This document shows, one piece after another, positions 1 to 8,165 of a DNA stretch of 9,670 nt. The stretch spans positions 1-9,670 of the forward strand of contig JBHELQ010000129.1 of NCBI GenBank assembly GCA_046262995.1. The letters are read 5' to 3'. A program made the position numbers and the translations under genes. The stretch is from JBHELQ01 sp046262995 (lineage in GTDB: Bacteria; Actinomycetota; Thermoleophilia; Solirubrobacterales; Thermoleophilaceae). The notes below the pieces were generated by a model. The model had not been told where the DNA came from. It did no database searches and worked only from the letters and a program-made list of their open reading frames with translations. Numbering within the stretch: position 1 is the first letter of the stretch; each line of letters starts with the position of its first letter.

Positions 1-297
1 ACATTATCATGTTCCGTCCCCTTTCACGCGACGACCTGGTTCGGATCGTGGAGCTGCAGCTGGTGAAGGTGGAACGGCTGCTGGCGGACCGACGGTTGAA
101 GCTGGAGATCGGACCCGAAGCCAAGCAGCTGCTGATCGCCGAAGGATACGATCCGGTGTACGGCGCCCGGCCGCTGAAGCGGGTGATCCAGCGAGAGATT
201 CAGAACCCGCTGGCGCTCGCGATTTTGGAGGGGGATTACAGTGACGGCGACACGATTCGCGTCGTTCGTTCGAGTGATGGCAAGCGGCTCGAATTTC

Positions 298-1839
<1,542 letters not shown>

Positions 1840-1885
1840 AGAAAATCTAAGTCTGTTTATAGCAGGTTTGAGGGCGTCCCGTCTA
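1840..1885 (-). promoter_or_regulatory. Possible clpB promoter in AT-rich gap
   Basis: The 43 bases between the second permease gene and clpB are conspicuously AT-rich next to the ATG. On the minus strand TATAAA (1861-1856) matches five of six bases of a -10 box. TAGACG (1885-1880, overlapping the permease TAG stop) matches four of six bases of a -35 box, with an 18-base spacer. Transcription starting about seven bases downstream would leave a leader of roughly ten bases, consistent with the lack of a Shine-Dalgarno before the clpB ATG. No convincing HspR operator (CTTGAGT-N7-ACTCAAG) is present. This is a weak call from base composition and consensus matching. Confidence 0.35.
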
Positions 1886-2716
1886 CGGCGCTCCCCCTGC
1901 CGGAGCGGCCGCCTGGGCGCGGGCGCTGCCGGTCGGGTCCTGGGTCAGCCGGTTGGCCAGGTAGACGGGGATGATCGAGAGCAGGACCACGGTCACGCCC
2001 ACCACGTTCACGACCGGCAGCTGGTTCGGCCGCGAGTAGTTGGTGAAGATCCAGATCGGCAGCGTCTCCTTGTCGCCATTGGTGAACGTGGTCACGATGA
2101 TCTCGTCGAAGGAGAGCGCGAAGGCCAGCAGCGCGCCGGCCACCAGCGCCGTCCGCATCACCGGCAGCGTGACGTTGCGGAAGGTGACCCAGGCATCCGC
2201 GCCGAGGTCCATCGAGGCCTCCTCGAGCGAGGTCCCGGCGCGCCGCAGTCGCGCGATCACGTTGTTGTAGACGACCACGATGCAGAACGTGGCGTGGCCG
2301 ACGATCACCGTGAACAGGCTCAGGTCCACCCCCAGCACCTGCGTGAAGGTGGCGTTCAGGGCGATGCCCGTGACGATCCCCGGAAGCGCTATCGGCAGGA
2401 TCACCAGATAAGAGATCGTCTCCCTGCCGAAGAAACGGTGGCGCGCCACCGCCAGCGCGGCGAGCGTGCCGAGCGTGATCGCGATGGCGGTGGCGCCGAG
2501 TCCCGCCTTCAGCGACGTCCAGAGGGCGTGGCGCACGCCGGGGTTGTCGTAGGCCTTCGAGAACCAGTCGAACGTCAGCCCCGAGATGGGCCAGGACTGC
2601 GAGCGCGAGGAGTTGAAGGCATACAGCGCGATCACGGCGAGCGGGAAGTAGATGAACGTCAGCGTGATCGCCGTCCCGAGCCGTAGAGCGAGCCTGGCCC
2701 CGCGCGAGATCTGCAT
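1883..2716 (-). CDS. ABC transporter permease, PotC/YdcV type
   Basis: This is the second inner-membrane channel subunit of a polyamine-type ABC importer. The 277-residue protein has about six hydrophobic segments (near 10-33, 65-90, 98-125, 132-157, 188-212 and 233-258). The cytoplasmic EAA loop that docks on the ATPase is clear: EEASMDLGADAWVTFRNVTLP, around residues 163-183. The PotC-like phrase ALSFDEIIVTTF follows in the fifth segment. Length and topology are normal for the family, and an Ala/Pro-rich tail ends the protein. Its ATG shares one base with the stop of the upstream permease (TGATG), so it is probably translated by coupling; no strong ribosome-binding site is visible. It closes the four-gene transporter operon and is followed by clpB after 43 bases. 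The substrate is set by the binding protein, not by this subunit. Confidence 0.92.
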   Translation of the reverse strand: MQISRGARLALRLGTAITLTFIYFPLAVIALYAFNSSRSQSWPISGLTFDWFSKAYDNPGVRHALWTSLKAGLGATAIAITLGTLAALAVARHRFFGRETISYLVILPIALPGIVTGIALNATFTQVLGVDLSLFTVIVGHATFCIVVVYNNVIARLRRAGTSLEEASMDLGADAWVTFRNVTLPVMRTALVAGALLAFALSFDEIIVTTFTNGDKETLPIWIFTNYSRPNQLPVVNVVGVTVVLLSIIPVYLANRLTQDPTGSARAQAAAPAGGAP

Positions 2717-3609
2717 CAGAGCGACTCGAACGCGCCCATGCGCCGCGCGATCAGCAGGTAGACGACCATGATCGCCACCGGCACCGTCGCGAACGCGGCG
2801 GCCAGCGGCAGGTTGTTCGCCACTCCGACGTTTGCGTAGACGACGTTGCCGATGAACTGCGTGCTGGAGACGAGCGTCGGCGTGATGTAGTCGCCCAGCG
2901 TGAGCGAGAAGGTGAAGATCGAGCCGGCCACGACGGCGGGCAGCGCGAGCGGCAGGATCACCCGCCGGAACGTGCGCCAGGCCCCGGCGCCGAGGTCACC
3001 GGAGGCGTCGAGCATCGAGTTCGGGATGCGCTCGAGACCGGCGTAGATAGGCAGCACCATGAACGGCAGCCACAGGTACGAGAAGACGAGCCACGTGGCC
3101 ACGTTGCCGTAGCCCGGCCCGTTGATGCCCAGCGGGTCGAGCAGCCAGTTCAGGAGCCCATGGTCCGAGAGCATGATGCGCCAGGTGTAGACCTTCACCA
3201 GATAGCTCGCCCAGAGCGGCATCAACACGGCCACGGCCAGGAGCCCACGCATGCGGGGCGTCGCGACCTTCGCCATGTGGAAGGCGATCGGGAACGCCAG
3301 CAGGGCGTCCGTGACGGTCACGGCCGCGGCGATCAGCACCGTCCGCAGCACGATGTTGCGGTAGACCGGCTCCTGCGCGAGGTCCTTGAAGTTCTGGAAG
3401 CCCGCGTGGTGGGCGATCTCCCCGGAGAAGGAGTCCAGCCTCCAAAGCGAGGCCAGGAACAGCACCGCGAGCGAGCCGAGGTAGGCGACGACGAGCCAGC
3501 CGACCGGGCCCGCCAGCAGCAGCGAGACCTGGAGCCGGGGACGCCGCCACAGGAAGCCGGCGAGCCTGCGGCCCACCGGCTTCCTGGCGGTTGCGGAGGC
3601 GGCCTCCAC
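2716..3609 (-). CDS. ABC transporter permease, PotB/YdcU type
   Basis: This is the first membrane subunit of the importer and forms the channel with the downstream permease. The 297-residue protein begins with a basic, Ala-rich cytoplasmic leader, followed by six hydrophobic segments (about 28-50, 85-107, 118-140, 163-187, 218-242 and 263-287). The EAA docking loop reads DASGDLGAGAWRTFRRVILP, and the PotB-typical TLGDYITPTLV follows. An in-frame TAG immediately precedes codon 1, so translation starts at the GTG at 3609 or further inside, for example at the GTG coding V12. The GTG lies only 20 bases after the binding-protein stop and sits in the loop of a predicted hairpin. It overlaps the next permease by one base. 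Family membership is secure; the exact start is less so. Confidence 0.92.
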   Translation of the reverse strand: MEAASATARKPVGRRLAGFLWRRPRLQVSLLLAGPVGWLVVAYLGSLAVLFLASLWRLDSFSGEIAHHAGFQNFKDLAQEPVYRNIVLRTVLIAAAVTVTDALLAFPIAFHMAKVATPRMRGLLAVAVLMPLWASYLVKVYTWRIMLSDHGLLNWLLDPLGINGPGYGNVATWLVFSYLWLPFMVLPIYAGLERIPNSMLDASGDLGAGAWRTFRRVILPLALPAVVAGSIFTFSLTLGDYITPTLVSSTQFIGNVVYANVGVANNLPLAAAFATVPVAIMVVYLLIARRMGAFESL

Positions 3610-3622
3610 CTAGGCGGCCGCC
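3598..3622 (-). promoter_or_regulatory. Hairpin enclosing the potB-like start codon
   Basis: In the transcript GGCGGCC (3622-3616) can pair perfectly with GGCCGCC (3604-3598), a 7-bp all-GC stem. The 11-base loop GCCTAGGTGGA contains the upstream in-frame TAG and the permease GTG start. It follows the binding-protein stop by only a few bases. Such a structure could lower permease translation relative to the binding protein or protect the upstream message. GC-rich DNA yields such matches by chance, so function is only suggested. Confidence 0.35.
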
Positions 3623-3629
3623 CGCGCCC

Positions 3630-4814
3630 TCAGCCCTTGATCTCTGTCCAGGCCTTCACCCAATCCGAGTAGTCCTTGCAGGCGTTGCCACGGTCGTCGC
3701 CGCAGTCCTTGCGCGGCGTGTTCCAGTAGGCCACGCGGCTGAAGTACTTCTCGTCGTTCGCGTGGAAGATCTTGCAGTGATCCTTGTTCTCGGTCAGCGC
3801 GCATGACTTGCGGTTGGCCGGAGCCTCGCCGAACCACTCTCCCACCTGGGCGTTCACCTTCGGGGACACGATCCAGTTCATCCACCTGTACATGCAGTTC
3901 GGATGCTTGGACTTCGACGAGATCATCCACGTGTCCGACCAGCCGGTCGCGCCCTCGCTCGGCAGGATCGCCTTGACCGGCGGCGACTTCTTGTCCGCCT
4001 GGACCAGGTTCGTGATCACCTGCCAGGTGGTGCCGAGCGCGGAGTCGCCGCCGGTGAACGCGGCCTGCTCCTTTGTGTAGTTCGCCCAGTACTCGCCGAT
4101 CAGCTTGCGCTGCTTCTTCAGCAGATCGACGGACGCCTTGAACTGCTTGTCGTTCAGCTCGTAGACGTCCTTGATCCCGAGGCCGGGCTGATGGGCCTTC
4201 AGGTACAGCGCGGCGTCCGCGATGTAGATCGGGTTGTCATACGCGGTGACCTTGCCCTTGTACGGCGACTTCGAGTCGAACACGGCGCTCCACGACGTAG
4301 GCGCCGGCTTCACCACGTTCTCGTTCCACATCAACAGGTTCGCGCCGCGGCCGTGGGGGATCCCGTAGTGGACGCCGTCCACCGTGTTGTGCGGCCGATC
4401 CTTCAGCGCCGGGAAGACGTCCTTGTAGTTCGGCACGAGATCCGTGTTCACCGGGGCCACGTCGCCACCCGCCACCAGGCGCAGCGTCGCGTCGCCGGAT
4501 GCGGACACGCCGTCGTACTTGCCGGTGCGCATGAGCGTGACCATCTCGTCGGAGGTGTCGCCGACCTTGACGTTCACCTTGCAGCCGGTCTTCTTCTCGA
4601 ACGGGGTGACCCAGTCGACCTTCGGGTCGGTCGAGCCGTCCTCCGCGTAGCCGGCCCAGGCGATGATGCTCAGCTTGCCCTCACCCTTGCCGAGCTTCTT
4701 CAGCGCCTTGCCCTTGCCTTGGTCGTCTCCGCCGCCGCCGCAGCCTGCGGCCGTGACCGCCGCCATGGCCAGCGTCGCCAGCACTCCGGTGAAGCGCCAT
4801 CGGTCTGTTCTCAC
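3630..4814 (-). CDS. Solute-binding lipoprotein of ABC importer, PotD/YdcS type
   Basis: This is the extracytoplasmic binding protein that captures the solute and hands it to the permeases. I start it at GTG 4814, giving 394 residues: the GTG overlaps the ATPase stop as GTGA and has a strong GAGGAGG four to five bases upstream. The resulting N-terminus is a lipoprotein signal, RWR followed by a hydrophobic stretch and AAGC with lipidation at Cys25, then a Gly/Lys-rich linker. Longer upstream frames lie inside the ATPase gene and are Arg-rich. The mature part has IIAWAGYAEDGSTDP, PFEKKTGCKV, YDGVSASGDATLRL, DGVHYGIPHGRG, PIYIADAALYLKAH and EGATGWSDTWM, and from memory these parallel E. coli YdcS closely. 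Six further cysteines sit at positions matching YdcS, which suggests three disulfides. A polyamine is the likely cargo, but YdcS-type ligands are poorly defined. The C-terminus is complete. Confidence 0.92.
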   Translation of the reverse strand: MRTDRWRFTGVLATLAMAAVTAAGCGGGGDDQGKGKALKKLGKGEGKLSIIAWAGYAEDGSTDPKVDWVTPFEKKTGCKVNVKVGDTSDEMVTLMRTGKYDGVSASGDATLRLVAGGDVAPVNTDLVPNYKDVFPALKDRPHNTVDGVHYGIPHGRGANLLMWNENVVKPAPTSWSAVFDSKSPYKGKVTAYDNPIYIADAALYLKAHQPGLGIKDVYELNDKQFKASVDLLKKQRKLIGEYWANYTKEQAAFTGGDSALGTTWQVITNLVQADKKSPPVKAILPSEGATGWSDTWMISSKSKHPNCMYRWMNWIVSPKVNAQVGEWFGEAPANRKSCALTENKDHCKIFHANDEKYFSRVAYWNTPRKDCGDDRGNACKDYSDWVKAWTEIKG

Positions 4815-4825
4815 GAGTCCTCCTC
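4811..4825 (-). promoter_or_regulatory. Ribosome-binding site and GTGA overlap for the binding-protein gene
   Basis: The minus strand reads GAGGAGGA (4825-4818), then a few bases, then GTGA. The GTG (4814-4812) starts the lipoprotein and the TGA (4813-4811) ends the ATPase. This strong site fixes the GTG as the start and indicates translational coupling, while still allowing the independent high initiation a binding protein needs. Confidence 0.8.
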
Positions 4826-5848
4826 GATTGTTCCCTCCGGGATCGCGTAGGCGTGACCCGATCGCCACCCCACGCGAGCCCTCCGACCCCGCTGCTCGAG
4901 TGCGTCCTGAGAGGACATCTCGAGGTTCTGCCGCACGACCTGCAGCTCTCCGCCGCGGTCGAGCGCTATGACGAAGCGAGTGATCATCCCGGCGTACGAC
5001 ACGTCGCGGATACGGCCGTCCTCGACGTGCCATCCGTTCTGGGCGTCATCCGTCTCCTCGAGCATCCGGACCTTCTCCGGGCGAATCGTGACCCGGCGCC
5101 CTTCGCGCTCGAGGATGTTCGAGACCCCCACGAAGCCGGCGACGAACTCGTTCGCCGGGCGCTCGTAGACCTCCGCCGGGGGACCGACCTGCTCGAGCTT
5201 GCCGTCGCTCATCACGGCCAGCCGGTCGCTCATCGTGAGCGCCTCCTCCTGGTCGTGGGTCACGTACAGGAAGGTGACTCCCACCTCCTCCCGGAGGGAC
5301 CGCAGCTCTTCCTGCATCTGCTGGCGGAGCTTCAGGTCGAGGGCCCCCAGCGGCTCGTCCAGCAGCAGGACGGCGGGCCGGTTGACGAGCGCCCGGGCGA
5401 GCGCCACGCGCTGGCGCTGCCCACCCGAGAGCTGACCAGGCCGGCGGTCCTCGTAGCCGCCAAGCCTGACCATCTCGAGGGTCTCGCCAACGCGCCGCCG
5501 CCGATCCTCCCTCGCCACCTTCTTCACCTTCAGCCCGTACTCGACGTTCTCGCCGACCGACATGTGCGGGAACAGCGCGTAGTCCTGGAAGACGGTGTTC
5601 ACGTCGCGCTCGTACGGCGGCTCGTCGGTCACCTCCGCCCCGGACAGCTCGACGACGCCCGCGTCAGGGCGCTCGAAGCCGGCGATCATCCGCAGGCAAG
5701 TGGTCTTCCCGGAGCCCGACGGCCCCAGCAGAGTGAAGAACTCGTCGCGGCCGACCTCGAGGTCCACACCGTCCACGGCGACCACGTCGCCGTAGGCCTT
5801 TCGGACGCCAGCCAGCCGAATGGCCGGAGCGTCCCCGTTTTGGGCCAT
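4811..5848 (-). CDS. potA: ABC importer ATPase, PotA/YdcT family
   Basis: This is the cytoplasmic ATP-hydrolysing subunit that drives the importer encoded downstream. From ATG 5848 it has 345 residues. That start has AAAGG five bases upstream and leads straight into the fold; a longer frame to 5917 runs through the hairpin and is unlikely to be translated. Visible motifs are Walker A GPSGSGKTT (42-50), Q-loop FQDY with Gln88, signature LSGGQ (140-144), Walker B VLLLDE ending at 165, and H-loop His198 in THD. The C-terminal part (about 240-345) contains TIRPEKV and the beta-rich RIRDVSYAGMITRFVI stretch of a TOBE domain, typical of the PotA/MalK/CysA group. It is the first gene of the importer operon and overlaps the binding-protein start by four bases. 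I use potA as the family symbol; ydcT would be equally fair given the binding protein. Confidence 0.93.
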   Translation of the reverse strand: MAQNGDAPAIRLAGVRKAYGDVVAVDGVDLEVGRDEFFTLLGPSGSGKTTCLRMIAGFERPDAGVVELSGAEVTDEPPYERDVNTVFQDYALFPHMSVGENVEYGLKVKKVAREDRRRRVGETLEMVRLGGYEDRRPGQLSGGQRQRVALARALVNRPAVLLLDEPLGALDLKLRQQMQEELRSLREEVGVTFLYVTHDQEEALTMSDRLAVMSDGKLEQVGPPAEVYERPANEFVAGFVGVSNILEREGRRVTIRPEKVRMLEETDDAQNGWHVEDGRIRDVSYAGMITRFVIALDRGGELQVVRQNLEMSSQDALEQRGRRARVGWRSGHAYAIPEGTIEEDS

Positions 5849-5905
5849 GGTGGCCTTTGTACACCCTGGCGATGTCGTTGTGTGAGCGCGGGCGCCGAAT
5901 TTGGC

Positions 5906-5934
5906 CACGGCGGCCAACGGGCATGGCCGCCGTG
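5906..5934 (-). terminator. 10-bp perfect hairpin after hspR; likely terminator
   Basis: CACGGCGGCC and GGCCGCCGTG pair perfectly around a 9-base loop, 11 bases downstream of the hspR stop. No T-run follows, only GCCAAATTC, so it is not a textbook intrinsic terminator, although T-poor terminators are common in high-GC actinobacteria. A competing 6-bp hairpin, TTGGCC with GGCCAA (5901-5917), reuses the distal arm, so the two structures exclude each other. The rest of the 97-base spacer up to the ATPase start must also carry any transporter promoter, but I see no convincing -35/-10 pair. Confidence 0.5.
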
Positions 5935-5945
5935 CGCCCCTGCTG

Positions 5946-6413
5946 CTAGCCGCCCGGCCGGTCGACCGGAACGCGGACGGCCCGCCCGCCCGTCTGCTTC
6001 AGGGGCAGCAGCGCCTGCTCGGGCGGCTCGTACGGCACGAGCTCGCGCTTGAAGGAGCGCCGCAGCTTCTCCATCTCCTGCGCGAGCTCCTTCTGGACGC
6101 GGTCTGCGTGGCGCTGGAAGTTGCGCAGGCGGCGCCGCATCCGCTCGAGCTCCTCCTCGAGCTCGAACACCTTCTCGACGCCGGCCAGGTTCATGCCCAG
6201 CTCGCTCGTCAGCTCCTGGATCCGCTGCAGGCGCTCCACGTCCTCGCGCGAGTAGAGGCGAGTGTTCTTCGGCGAGCGACGCGGGGTGATCAGGCCGCGT
6301 GTCTCATAGATCCGAAGCGTCTGCGGGTGCATGCCGGCCAGCTCGGCCGCTACCGAGATCATGTAGACGCCACGCGTCTGCTCTTCGTCCCGGCTTTGCC
6401 TGCTACTGGCCAT
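5946..6413 (-). CDS. hspR: HspR, MerR-family heat-shock repressor
   Basis: HspR represses the dnaK operon, and often clpB, by binding HAIR operators with DnaK as co-repressor; heat-titrated DnaK relieves repression. The 155-residue protein has the MerR winged-helix domain from about 18 to 86. Its phrase YMISVAAELAGMHPQTLRIYE is characteristic of HspR, followed by RGLITPRR, the wing NTRLYSREDVERLQRIQEL and GMNLAGVEKV. Residues 80-135 form a charged coiled coil for dimerisation, with a Pro/Arg-rich tail. The ATG is preceded by AGGAGG (6424-6419), five bases away; this Shine-Dalgarno is also the last two sense codons of dnaJ (Arg-Arg). It is the last gene of dnaK-grpE-dnaJ-hspR, a typical actinobacterial order, and a hairpin follows. 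The operon's own operator would lie upstream of dnaK, outside the window. Confidence 0.94.
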   Translation of the reverse strand: MASSRQSRDEEQTRGVYMISVAAELAGMHPQTLRIYETRGLITPRRSPKNTRLYSREDVERLQRIQELTSELGMNLAGVEKVFELEEELERMRRRLRNFQRHADRVQKELAQEMEKLRRSFKRELVPYEPPEQALLPLKQTGGRAVRVPVDRPGG

Positions 6414-6415
6414 GG

Positions 6416-7516
6416 CTACCTCCTGTTCGCGAGCAGCTGCTCACGCGGGTTTCCGTCCATGACGGCCGCGAGCTCCTCGACCACGTCGCGCTGCTCCCGC
6501 GACAGGGAGCGCGGCACGTCGATCACGAGCCGATAGTGAACGTCTCCCCGGCCGCGACCGTTCAGCCGCGGCGGGCCCTCGCCGCGCAGGCGCTGGACCG
6601 TGCCGTGCTGGGTGCCCGGCGGCACACGGATGCGCTTGGTCCCGCTGAGGGTGGGCACCTCGATCGTCGCCCCGCGGATCGCCTCCGGGATCGTGACCGG
6701 CACGTCCACCTCGAGGTTGTCGCCCCTGCGCGTGAAGATCGGCGACTCGCCCACGCGGGTCACGACGTAGAGGTCTCCCGGCGGGCCGCCCCGCGGCCCG
6801 GCCTCGCCCTTGCCCGCCAGCCGGACGCGGCTGCCGTCGCGGACGCCGGCAGGAATGTTGACCCGGTAGCGCTTCACCTGACGCGTGTGGCCCGAGCCCT
6901 TGCAGGTCGGGCACGGCTCCTTGATCTCCGTGCCGGTGCCGCCGCACTGCCGGCACGGCTGGGAGATCGAGAACAGGCCCTGCGACTCGGCCTCCACGCC
7001 GCGACCCTGGCAGCGCGAGCAGACGGTCGGGGACGTGCCGGGCCTGGCGCCGCTGCCGCCGCAGTTCGGACACGGCGATGCCACCGGGACGCTGACGGGG
7101 ATCTGGGCGCCCTCCATCGCCTGGTCGAAGGAGACGTGGACCTCGGTCTCGAGATCCCTGCCGCGCTCCGAACGCGGGCGGCCGCCGCGGGCGCCCCCGC
7201 CCCCTCCGAAGAGGTCCGAGAGGATGTCGCCGACCCCGCCCCCGAAGCCGCCGAACCCACCCCGGAAGGCCCCCGGATCGAAGCCGCCTCCCCCGAAGAC
7301 GCCCCCGCCCGCGTCGTAGGCGCGCCGCTTCTCGGCGTCGGACAGCGTGTCGTAGGCCTGCTGCACATCCTTGAAGCGCTCCTCCGCGCTCTTGTCCCCC
7401 GGGTTGCGGTCCGGGTGGTATTGCCGCGCGAGCTTGCGGTAGGCCTTCTTGATCTCGTCGTCCGAGGCCTTCTTGTCGACGCCCAGCACCTGGTAGGGAT
7501 CCTTGACCGCGGGCAT
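6416..7516 (-). CDS. dnaJ: DnaJ, Hsp40 co-chaperone (type I)
   Basis: DnaJ delivers unfolded clients to DnaK and stimulates its ATPase in the cytoplasm. The 366-residue protein is a complete type I Hsp40. The J-domain (about 6-72) has the catalytic HPD at 34-36. A Gly/Phe-rich linker follows (about 73-120, with FGGGGFDPGAF and GGFGGFGGG). The zinc-binding domain has all four CxxCxGxG repeats (CPNCGGSG, CSRCQGRG, CRQCGGTG, CPTCKGSG), and then come the two beta-sandwich client-binding domains with GDLYVVTRV and the C-terminal dimerisation part. The ATG at 7516 lies two bases after the grpE stop and no strong Shine-Dalgarno is visible, so coupled translation is likely. It ends two bases before hspR. 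Actinobacteria often carry a second dnaJ; this one is the operon copy by position. Confidence 0.96.
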   Translation of the reverse strand: MPAVKDPYQVLGVDKKASDDEIKKAYRKLARQYHPDRNPGDKSAEERFKDVQQAYDTLSDAEKRRAYDAGGGVFGGGGFDPGAFRGGFGGFGGGVGDILSDLFGGGGGARGGRPRSERGRDLETEVHVSFDQAMEGAQIPVSVPVASPCPNCGGSGARPGTSPTVCSRCQGRGVEAESQGLFSISQPCRQCGGTGTEIKEPCPTCKGSGHTRQVKRYRVNIPAGVRDGSRVRLAGKGEAGPRGGPPGDLYVVTRVGESPIFTRRGDNLEVDVPVTIPEAIRGATIEVPTLSGTKRIRVPPGTQHGTVQRLRGEGPPRLNGRGRGDVHYRLVIDVPRSLSREQRDVVEELAAVMDGNPREQLLANRR

Positions 7517-7518
7517 CG

Positions 7519-8163
7519 CTAGCCGGACACCACCACCCGGGCCGGACGCAGCACCGACCCGTTCGACTTGTAGCCCTTCTCGACCACGTCCAGGATCACG
7601 CCGGGCTCGGCGCCGTCCTGGCTGCGAGTGGACAGCGCTTCGTGCAGCCCCGGGTCGAATGCCTGGCCGCTTGGGTCGAACTGCTCGATTCCGTTGCGCT
7701 CCAGCACCGAGATCAGCTCCGAGTGCACGAGCTTGACGCCCTCGGCGAGATGCTGCTCGGAGTCGCCCGCGCTCGCGAGCGCGCGCTCGAGGTTGTCCAC
7801 GACCGGCAGGAGCTCGCGGACCAGGCCGCTCTTCGCCCGCTCGCCCGCCGCCGCCGCCTCCCGCGCGGCCCGCTTGCGGTAGTTCTCGAAGTCGGCCTGG
7901 GCGCGGCGCGCCAGGTCCAGGTACTCGTCACGCTCGCGCTCCGCGCGCGCGAGCGGATCATCGGGCGCCTGGTCCGGCCCATCGACATCCTCGACGCCCT
8001 CGGAGCGCTCCGTCGCCTCCTCGATCTCGGCCTCGTTGCCCGGGTCCTCCTCTCCCGCGGGCTCCGCGGGGTCCGGGTTCGCCGTGACGGGCTCGTCCTC
8101 CGGGGCGAGCCCCACGTCGGGCCGCTCCTCGGGCGGCCGCTCCTGCTCGTCGCGGGCGGCCAC
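7519..8163 (-). CDS. grpE: GrpE, nucleotide exchange factor of DnaK
   Basis: GrpE releases ADP from DnaK so that it can rebind ATP and let go of its client. I start it at GTG 8163, two bases after the dnaK stop, giving 214 residues. A GAGGAG about 11 bases upstream, inside the last dnaK codons, could serve as ribosome-binding site. Longer upstream frames only read through dnaK out of frame. The first 75 or so residues are acidic, Pro-rich and disordered, as is usual in actinobacterial GrpE. A coiled coil follows (LARAERERDEYLDLARRAQADFENYRKR split over about 75-105), then the four-helix region with LLPVVDNLERAL, and the beta-wing with the family signature FDPGLHEAL and GYKSNGSVLRPARV. The protein is complete. 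It ends two bases before dnaJ. Confidence 0.95.
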   Translation of the reverse strand: MAARDEQERPPEERPDVGLAPEDEPVTANPDPAEPAGEEDPGNEAEIEEATERSEGVEDVDGPDQAPDDPLARAERERDEYLDLARRAQADFENYRKRAAREAAAAGERAKSGLVRELLPVVDNLERALASAGDSEQHLAEGVKLVHSELISVLERNGIEQFDPSGQAFDPGLHEALSTRSQDGAEPGVILDVVEKGYKSNGSVLRPARVVVSG

Positions 8164-8165
8164 GA

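Noticed and set aside
1840..1885. HspR operator (HAIR) before clpB
   Set aside because: The gap contains CTCAAA and CTTAG-like pieces on the minus strand, but neither orientation nor spacing fits CTTGAGT-N7-ACTCAAG. At best three or four of seven bases match per half-site.
4815..5033. Longer N-terminus for the binding protein
   Set aside because: The extra 73 residues overlap the ATPase gene, are Arg-rich, and would bury the lipoprotein signal peptide. The GTG at 4814 has a strong Shine-Dalgarno.
7190..7320. Glycine-codon-rich repeat tract
   Set aside because: It is the normal Gly/Phe-rich linker of DnaJ, not a tandem repeat or CRISPR-like array.
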